Positions 6,553-10,587 of a DNA stretch of 10,587 nt are shown here, one piece after another (position 1 is the stretch's first letter; each line of letters opens with the position of its first letter). Under the pieces are notes generated by a model. It did not search any database. It worked only from the letters and a program-made list of their open reading frames with translations, and had not been told where the DNA came from. Made by a program: the position numbers and the translations under genes. Source of the stretch: Alcanivorax sp. (GTDB lineage: Bacteria > Pseudomonadota > Gammaproteobacteria > Pseudomonadales > Alcanivoracaceae); assembly GCA_007135015.1 (NCBI GenBank), contig SLJS01000128.1:1-10587 (forward strand), given 5' to 3'.

Positions 6553-7056
6553 TCAGGGCCTTTCCAGGCCGTGCAGAAAGAGCTGAAAGAGAACGGCCAG
6601 ATCATCCAGGTTCGCATTCAGGCGATGGCCGTCGGGAAGCAGGTGCAGGGTGGCGCCATTTTCCCTGGCAAAGTCCACACTGTGGCGCCAGGGGATCAGT
6701 TCGTCCTCCCAGCCGTGGACCACCGTGATCGCCGGAGCCTTCGGGCGATGGTCGCGCACCTCGTAGTCGCCGCCCACAAAGAGCGCCGGAGCCAGCAGAA
6801 AAAGCCCGGCCACCGGCCGCTCCGAGGCCACCACCGACGACACATAGCCGCCCATGGAAGAGCCCGCCAGCACCACCGGTTCGTCGAGGCGTTCCAGATG
6901 CGCGCGCAGTCTGTCCACACGCGCGCCCGGGTGCGCAAGGCCCCGGTAATCGATGCTCTCGGCGGCGAGCCCCTCGTTGGTGGCTTCCTCCGCAAGGCGG
7001 CTGATCTTGGTGCCCCAGGGCCCGGACTCCTTCCCGTGACTGAAAACGATCCGCAT
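6553..7056 (-). CDS. Small alpha/beta-fold hydrolase (YqiA/RBBP9-like size class)
   Basis: The 167-residue cytoplasmic protein is a compact alpha/beta hydrolase. It opens MRIVFSHGKESGPWGTKI with an oxyanion-side SHG. The nucleophile elbow GSSMGG (65-70) has Ser67 as the likely nucleophile, Asp118 (GWEDELIP) as the acid and His144 (PDGHRL) as the base, a complete triad in the expected order. The core lacks a lid domain, as in small esterases of this group; the substrate is unknown. The ATG at 7054-7056 is preferred because GGAGAG sits seven bases upstream and the family-like N-terminus begins there. The frame stays open upstream, but those residues are atypical and cross the promoter region. 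No signal peptide is seen. Confidence 0.88.
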   Translation of the reverse strand: MRIVFSHGKESGPWGTKISRLAEEATNEGLAAESIDYRGLAHPGARVDRLRAHLERLDEPVVLAGSSMGGYVSSVVASERPVAGLFLLAPALFVGGDYEVRDHRPKAPAITVVHGWEDELIPWRHSVDFARENGATLHLLPDGHRLNANLDDLAVLFQLFLHGLERP

Positions 7057-7096
7057 TGTTCTTCTCTCCGCCGCACGCAAATGTATCGTTCGCGGC

Positions 7097-7111
7097 CCCG
7101 CATTATGCGGG
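7097..7111. promoter_or_regulatory. Perfect palindrome overlapping a possible -10 of the hydrolase gene
   Basis: CCCGCAT and ATGCGGG form a perfect seven-base-pair inverted repeat around a single T. On the minus strand it contains CATAAT, which matches five of six -10 bases and lies about 46 bases before the hydrolase ATG. It could be an operator or a chance palindrome. No convincing -35 hexamer is seen at the right distance. Confidence 0.35.
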
Positions 7112-7182
7112 CTGGTTCCTCCGCCCTGCCAGACAGGCATGTCGCACGGAAACGAACCAGATTCTGCTGTATACCCGTGAGG

Positions 7183-7211
7183 TTGGACGCCTTATCGCGG
7201 CGGGGTACCAT
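7183..7211 (+). promoter_or_regulatory. Weak candidate promoter for the 181-residue hypothetical gene
   Basis: TTGGAC (7183-7188) and TACCAT (7206-7211) are spaced by 17 bases and would start transcription near 7217, about 28 bases before the ATG at 7245. The hexamers match three and four of six consensus bases, so this is a weak call. Confidence 0.3.
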
Positions 7212-7244
7212 GAGCAAAACCCGAAGCCACAGGGGAGGTGCTAC

Positions 7245-7790
7245 ATGAGTGCCACCGTTACGTCAGCATTGCCCGCATCGGAAATCACGGTCAGGGAACT
7301 GCAAGGCTGCAATGTGGAGGAGCTGGAAGCGCTCTACCGGCAGGCGCCGGAGCCTGACAGCGTGAAGGGGCTCGACGGCAAGCCGCAAGGCAGGATGCTT
7401 GCCACCGTCGGCCTGGACTGGAAACCGGTTGCCCAGTTGCTGCGCGCGTTCAATGAAACTCCGGTGTTTCCCTGGCTCGGCAAGGGCTTCTCCGCCGAGA
7501 CGGAGGCCACTGGCAGCGGCAATAATCGCATCAACCTGCTCGGCTACAGAACGGAGTGGTTTACCTTCGATACCCGGCTGGAGCCGTCGGTGATCGACGG
7601 GCGCACCTGCATCCTGCTTGACTACGATCACGACGACAATCCGTTCCCTATCCGGCGGATTCGTGACGAGCTGCGCGAGGTGTCTCCCGGTGTATTCCTC
7701 GGCCCCGCGATGGCGCGCACCGGCACACGGCACATTCCGATTCTCTATTTCTCCGTGGACTGCACCAACGGAAACGCTGGAGAGCCGTAA
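7245..7790 (+). CDS. Conserved-looking hypothetical protein, 181 residues
   Basis: The family is not firmly recognised. The protein is soluble-looking, with no signal peptide or membrane helix, so probably cytoplasmic. A helical N-terminal part (about 11-70, with VEELEALYRQAPEPD and LKPVAQLLRAF-like segments) leads into a beta-rich C-terminal part containing FPWLGKGF (75-82), LLGYRTEWFTFDTRLEPS (98-115), CILLDYDHDDNP (122-133), RRIRDELREVSPGVFLGPA (137-155) and ILYFSVD. The run of aromatic and short beta segments followed by RDELREV.PG.FLG recalls lipocalin-like or DUF4334-type small-ligand-binding proteins, but this is only a resemblance. The ATG at 7245 follows a strong AGGGGAGG Shine-Dalgarno (7231-7238). 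It is a single-gene unit: divergent from the hydrolase and closed by its own terminator at 7813. Confidence 0.85.
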   Translation: MSATVTSALPASEITVRELQGCNVEELEALYRQAPEPDSVKGLDGKPQGRMLATVGLDWKPVAQLLRAFNETPVFPWLGKGFSAETEATGSGNNRINLLGYRTEWFTFDTRLEPSVIDGRTCILLDYDHDDNPFPIRRIRDELREVSPGVFLGPAMARTGTRHIPILYFSVDCTNGNAGEP

Positions 7791-7812
7791 GCGCGGGGAA
7801 AGCAACGCGGGC

Positions 7813-7855
7813 AGGGCCGGAAGACGTCAGCGGGCGCTTCCGGCCCTTTTGCTTT
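7813..7855 (+). terminator. Strong Rho-independent terminator of the 181-residue protein gene
   Basis: AGGGCCGGAAG (7813-7823) and CTTCCGGCCCT (7837-7847) form a perfect 11-base-pair stem with a 13-base loop, followed by TTTTGCTTT. The T-run is only on the plus-strand side, so it serves the upstream plus-strand gene rather than the convergent dehydrogenase. Confidence 0.88.
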
Positions 7856-7887
7856 ATTGATCTTCATGAACGCGCACGGAAGATGGC

Positions 7888-8550
7888 CTACCAGGGCAGC
7901 GGTTCACCCTGTGCGTGCCAGAATGTGCCGGTCCTTTCGATGTCCAGTTCATCGAGGCGCGCGATCAGCCCGGCGGCGGCTTCCTCCGGTTCCACATGGC
8001 CGTTTCCGCCCACCATGTCCGTGCGCACGAAACCGGGATGAAGCAGGAACACCGCGATGCCCCGGGGCCTGAGGTCCTCGGCGAGAGATTTGCCCGCCAT
8101 GTTCACCGCGGCCTTGGACATGCGATAGCCGTAGGAGCCGCCGGAAGTGTTGTCGGCGATGGAGCCCATGCGGCTGGTGATGATCCCGATCTTTCCGCCT
8201 TCGCCGAGATTGCCGGCGAGCGCATCGGCCACGCGAAGCGGCCCCAGTGCATTCACTTCGAACTGCCGACGGATGCCGTCCCGGTCCAGCTCGCCCAGTC
8301 TCTGCACGGACATGACCCCGGCATTGAGAATCAGCCAGTCGAGCCGTTCGCCTTCAAGCTTTCGGGCGAGCCCGGCGACATCTTCGTCGCGGCTGACATC
8401 CACACCGGTTTCCACACGGGCGCCGGTGCGATCGAGTTCCGGGGAGCTTTTCCGGCATGCGGCAATGACATGATCTCCCCGTTCGGCAAGATGCCGGGTC
8501 AGGGCCAGGCCGATGCCACGGTTCGCGCCGGTAACCAGGATATTCGCCAT
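7888..8550 (-). CDS. Short-chain dehydrogenase/reductase (C-factor-like SDR)
   Basis: The 220-residue protein is a classical-type SDR, an NAD(P)-dependent oxidoreductase of the cytoplasm with unknown substrate. The glycine-rich cofactor loop TGANRGIG is at 7-14, Asp51 lies in a DVS segment, and NAG is at 76-78 with Asn100 in the core. The serine region ITSRMGSI (124-131) precedes the catalytic pair Tyr142 and Lys146 (YRMSK), and HPGFVRTDM (171-179) follows. The stretch ITSRMGSI..N.SGGSYGYRMSK resembles SDRs related to the Myxococcus C-factor CsgA and to carbonyl reductases. The ATG at 8548-8550 has a near-perfect AAGGAGG six bases upstream. It is transcribed alone, convergent with the gene before it and divergent from the PHA-synthase-like gene. 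Arg33 after the second strand hints at NADPH preference, which is an inference. Confidence 0.93.
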   Translation of the reverse strand: MANILVTGANRGIGLALTRHLAERGDHVIAACRKSSPELDRTGARVETGVDVSRDEDVAGLARKLEGERLDWLILNAGVMSVQRLGELDRDGIRRQFEVNALGPLRVADALAGNLGEGGKIGIITSRMGSIADNTSGGSYGYRMSKAAVNMAGKSLAEDLRPRGIAVFLLHPGFVRTDMVGGNGHVEPEEAAAGLIARLDELDIERTGTFWHAQGEPLPW

Positions 8551-8582
8551 GGTGTGCCTCCTTGTGGTTGCCTGGACCCGTG

Positions 8583-8611
8583 ACTATGAACGCTGCCGCG
8601 GGAGTGCTCAA
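8583..8611 (-). promoter_or_regulatory. Candidate sigma-70 promoter of the SDR gene
   Basis: On the minus strand, TTGAGC (8611-8606) and CATAGT (8588-8583) are spaced by 17 bases, each matching four of six consensus positions. Transcription would begin near 8576, giving a leader of about 26 nt that contains the AAGGAGG site. Confidence 0.45.
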
Positions 8612-8673
8612 CCCGTATGCAACCGGGCCGGGCGGCCGGGCGCCGCAACCACCCGCTTTTCCTGGATAACCGT

Positions 8674-8679
8674 TAGAAT
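8674..8679 (+). promoter_or_regulatory. Possible -10 element of the PHA-synthase-like gene
   Basis: TAGAAT matches five of six -10 bases and lies 39 bases before the ATG at 8719. No recognisable -35 hexamer is placed 16-18 bases upstream, so the assignment is tentative. Confidence 0.3.
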
Positions 8680-8718
8680 GCCCGCTCGTCGAAGTTCACG
8701 ACCAGTCAGGATTCCCGA

Positions 8719-9828
8719 ATGAGCAAGCCACACCTTTTCACCACGGCCCGCAATGCGCGCGACCTGCTGTTCCGTCCCGAGACACTGAGTCGCGCCGGTC
8801 AGACCCCGTACCGGGTGATTGACGACGATGGGCTGATCCGGGTGCGCTACTATCCGCCCCTGGAAGAGGAAAGCGTCACGCTGCTGGACGAGACATTGCC
8901 GGTGGCGTCGCAACCACATCGCACGCCGCTGGTGATCGTGCCGCCGCTGGCGGTGAACATGCTGATCTATGACCTGTTTCCGGAACGCAGTCTGGTCCGC
9001 TATCTGCGCGCACGGGGTTTCGAGCTGTATCTGATCGACTGGGGCCGGCCGGACGCCTCCCATGACGACTACCGGCTGAAGACCTATTTCGCCGAACTGC
9101 TGCCGGACAAGCTTGCCCGCATCCGCGAACACAGTGGCAGCCGCCGTCTTTCGTTGCACGGCTGGAGTTTCGGTGCCCTGTTCAGTCTCTGCTACAGCGC
9201 CCTCGGCACGGACCCGGATCTTGCCAGTCTGGTACTGGTGGGCGCGCCTTGCGACTACCACCACGAAGGCGCCCTGGGCCGGCAGTACCGGCGCCTGGCC
9301 CGGCGCATGCGCCGGGTCCGTGCGGTCACCGGACTGCGGGTGCGCCGGATGCCAAAACGGCTGTTTCATTCCCCCGGCTGGGCAAACAGTCTCGGCTTCA
9401 AGCTGCTCACCCCGGTGAGCAGCCTGCAGGGCTACTGGAACCTGCTGCGCAACCTCGGCGACCGGGATTTCCTGCATGAATACGCCACCAACGCGGCCTT
9501 TCTCGAGGACATGGTTGCCTATCCCGGCGGCGTGATGCAGGACGTGATCCACTATCTGCTGGTGGACAATGTGCTCGCCAATGGCCGGCTGCCCATGAAC
9601 GACGAGGCAGGCCTTGCCGACGTGCGCGCGAGCATCTTCAGCATCACCGGCGCCAACGATCCCATTGTTCCGCCGGAGGCCTCCTGGCGGATGTTTGACT
9701 TCATTTCCAGCAAGGATGTTGAGCGCGTCACAGTGCCCGGCGGGCACATGGGCGTGCTGGCGGGCAGCCAGGCTTCGAAGCGCAGCTGGAAACAGATGGC
9801 CGACTGGCTGGCCGCCCGCGACGAATGA
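8719..9828 (+). CDS. PHA synthase-like alpha/beta hydrolase with a serine nucleophile
   Basis: The 369-residue protein has the layout of class III poly(3-hydroxyalkanoate) synthase PhaC: LVIVPPLAVNMLIYDLFP (71-88), SLVRYLRARGFELYLIDWG (91-109), a nucleophile elbow HGWSFG (147-152), GANDPIVPP (311-319) with Asp314, and GGHMG (341-345) with His343. True PhaC enzymes use cysteine in a G-x-C-x-G box. Here the residue is Ser150, so polymerising activity is doubtful and an esterase or depolymerase-like role on hydroxyacyl substrates is more likely. That is inference from the residue change. A basic patch (189-213, rich in Arg) is unusual and could bind membrane or granule surfaces. The ATG at 8719 has AGGA seven bases upstream. 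No phaE, phasin or phaA/B genes accompany it. It ends 10 bases from the convergent DsrE-like gene. Confidence 0.87.
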   Translation: MSKPHLFTTARNARDLLFRPETLSRAGQTPYRVIDDDGLIRVRYYPPLEEESVTLLDETLPVASQPHRTPLVIVPPLAVNMLIYDLFPERSLVRYLRARGFELYLIDWGRPDASHDDYRLKTYFAELLPDKLARIREHSGSRRLSLHGWSFGALFSLCYSALGTDPDLASLVLVGAPCDYHHEGALGRQYRRLARRMRRVRAVTGLRVRRMPKRLFHSPGWANSLGFKLLTPVSSLQGYWNLLRNLGDRDFLHEYATNAAFLEDMVAYPGGVMQDVIHYLLVDNVLANGRLPMNDEAGLADVRASIFSITGANDPIVPPEASWRMFDFISSKDVERVTVPGGHMGVLAGSQASKRSWKQMADWLAARDE

Positions 9829-9838
9829 ATACCGGGCT

Positions 9839-10204
9839 TCAGCCGTAATTGGCCACCGTGGCGTCGTTTTCGCGGATGGCATGATGGTAGTCGCCCATGG
9901 TGGCCACCCTGGTCTGCGGGTGAAGCTCCTCGCCACTGAAGCGGCGCACCTCCAGGCACGGCTTGCACACCAGGATGGCTACCTCCGGGTCCTGCGCCAG
10001 TTCTTCGAAAATCGGGCCCAGCGCCGGTGGCCCACAGGCGTGGATATCCTGCGCCAGGTCCTTCACCGCCAGCAGCACCGCGTCATGGACCAGCATCAGC
10101 GTCACTCCGTCGCCCTGTTCCCGGGCGGCTTTCGCGTGCAGGAACGGCAGCGTGGCCCGGGTGGTGTCGGTCGGTCCCCAGCTTGAAGCCATGGCGATAT
10201 GCAT
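9839..10204 (-). CDS. DsrE-family protein with a CxxC motif
   Basis: The 121-residue cytoplasmic protein looks like the DsrE/TusD-like superfamily of small sulfur-handling proteins. It has an N-terminal beta strand (MHIAMASSWGP), an alpha helix with FLHAKAAREQG, VTLMLVHDAVLL (34-45), Cys57 in HACGPP, and VAILVCKPCLEVR (75-87) with Cys80 and Cys83. DsrE-type proteins use such cysteines to bind or relay persulfide sulfur or form small oligomers. Which reaction this one serves cannot be told, and no dsr, tus or rhodanese gene is nearby. The ATG at 10202-10204 has GGGAGG eight bases upstream. A longer in-frame extension to 10243 has an atypical sequence and is not used. It is convergent with the PHA-synthase-like gene, with only 10 bases between. 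Confidence 0.85.
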   Translation of the reverse strand: MHIAMASSWGPTDTTRATLPFLHAKAAREQGDGVTLMLVHDAVLLAVKDLAQDIHACGPPALGPIFEELAQDPEVAILVCKPCLEVRRFSGEELHPQTRVATMGDYHHAIRENDATVANYG

Positions 10205-10439
10205 TGCAGAAGCCTCCCTTCGGTTTTCCCTGAGTGAGCGCACAGGATGACAGCGGCGGCCAGGGCGTCAACCGGCGGGCCGAGGTGGGGAAGATGGCGC
10301 CCGCCCGGGTCTGTATACTGAACGCTATCGTGCCTGTCGGCCCGTGACGCAATGAAATCCTGGCCCGGGACTAGCCCGGATATTGCACCAAACCACTCGT
10401 ATAGTTGAAGATAAGAACGATGATACGGGCTTTTCAGAG

Positions 10440-10530
10440 GCTTCCAGGCAAGCGGTTGATGGTGACTTTACGTTTGCCATGCACTTCGCTTGGTCTGGCC
10501 GCCGTCAGGCGCACGTGCTCCTTCAACCGT
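10440..10530 (+). repeat. Repeat-like segment (copy B) related to 6382-6552
   Basis: The ordered blocks TTTACG, TGCC, TGCA, TTCGC, TGGTCTG, GCCGCC and CACGTGCT recur here on the plus strand, as on the minus strand at about 6490-6535. There are one-base shifts, plus a roughly 10-base insertion (containing TCAGGCG) between the last two blocks. The two copies therefore lie in opposite orientations about 4 kb apart. The alignment was made by eye. Confidence 0.45.
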
Positions 10531-10568
10531 AGTCCCTGCTACGGTTTCAGTCGCGAGCACGCCTGACG
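10503..10568. repeat. Compound inverted repeat at the right edge
   Basis: The outer arms CGTCAGGC (10503-10510) and GCCTGACG (10561-10568) pair, followed after a four-base bulge by GTGCTC (10515-10520) with GAGCAC (10555-10560). Nested inside, AACCGTAG (10525-10532) pairs perfectly with CTACGGTT (10539-10546) around a six-base loop. The result is a long bulged cruciform-type structure with no T-run after it, so it is not an obvious terminator. Confidence 0.7.
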
Positions 10569-10587
10569 ACGACCATCCGCGGCGCGA

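Larger units (their letters stand above)
10205..10587. other. Right-edge region without a confident gene
   Basis: No family-recognisable coding sequence is seen in these 383 bases. A -10-like TATACT lies at 10314-10319 on the plus strand, but without a -35 partner. A very short frame begins at ATG 10352 and stops at 10408. A 48-codon frame runs from ATG 10420 to TGA 10564-10566 but has only a weak Shine-Dalgarno and no recognised product. The stretch from about 10440 holds the second copy of the repeat seen at 6382-6552, and the last 85 bases form a compound hairpin. The region may be the edge of a mobile or interspersed element that continues beyond the window. Confidence 0.5.

Noticed and set aside
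7057..7140. N-terminal extension of the alpha/beta hydrolase to 7140
   Set aside because: The extra 28 residues do not look like the family, no suitable Shine-Dalgarno is placed there, and they run through the likely promoter and palindrome. ATG 7056 fits better.
7915..8583. 222-codon plus-strand open frame opposite the SDR gene
   Set aside because: It is antisense to a complete SDR with all motifs and an ideal ribosome site. There is no start signal or recognisable domain.
8612..8670. GC-rich inverted segments in the SDR/PHA-synthase-like intergenic gap as a terminator
   Set aside because: There is no T-run after any stem, and both flanking genes point away from the gap, so no terminator is expected.
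8608..9936. 442-codon minus-strand open frame opposite the PHA-synthase-like gene
   Set aside because: It is a shadow frame. The plus-strand product has catalytic motifs, a Shine-Dalgarno and the correct length, while this one has no family features and overlaps the DsrE-like gene.
10205..10243. N-terminal extension of the DsrE-like protein to 10243
   Set aside because: The added residues are Arg/Glu-rich and unlike the family start. GGGAGG is correctly spaced for ATG 10204.
10503..10568. Integron attC site
   Set aside because: The nested stems recall attC folding, but no recognisable core-site pair or gene cassette structure is visible, and no integrase is in the window.

Overview
The window is GC-rich, gene-dense chromosomal DNA. 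It most likely comes from a gammaproteobacterium, because of the pepA-holC cluster facing away from the LPS-export pair lptF-lptG, PHA-synthase-like and DsrE-like proteins of gammaproteobacterial type, and REP-type palindromes between genes. The genus cannot be fixed from the sequence. No tRNA, rRNA, CRISPR array or complete transposase gene is visible.

Region 1 (1-2206, minus strand) holds leucyl aminopeptidase pepA, DNA polymerase III chi subunit holC, and the start of a small charged protein that runs off the left edge. All three are tightly spaced and look like one operon. Region 2 (2207-4600, plus) holds lptF and lptG, the two transmembrane halves of the LPS exporter. They overlap by four bases, lptF probably starts at TTG, and a hairpin-plus-T-run follows lptG. 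Region 3 (4600-5678, plus) is a two-gene unit: a PP2C-type Ser/Thr protein phosphatase translationally coupled to a 95-residue single-pass membrane protein.

Region 4 (5679-5916) is the most unusual part. It is a 238-bp non-coding element with perfect 26-bp terminal inverted repeats. Inside are two mirrored pairs of short hairpins in a 23-24-bp rhythm, and it fills exactly the space between two convergent stop codons. Region 5 (5917-7056, minus) holds an RDD-family membrane protein and a small alpha/beta hydrolase, separated by 171 bp of what looks like an interspersed repeat. A related sequence appears at the right edge (about 10440-10530).

Region 6 (7245-10204) holds single-gene units: a plus-strand protein of unknown function with a strong terminator, a minus-strand short-chain dehydrogenase, a plus-strand PHA-synthase-like hydrolase with serine in place of the usual cysteine nucleophile, and a minus-strand DsrE-like protein with a CxxC motif. 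Region 7 (10205-10587) has no confident gene. It holds a possible promoter, the second repeat copy and a compound hairpin, and may be the edge of a mobile or repeated element.

Most of the genes are conserved housekeeping or envelope genes. The candidates for something undescribed are the palindromic element, the PP2C-membrane protein pair, and the repeat family at 6382-6552 and the right edge.
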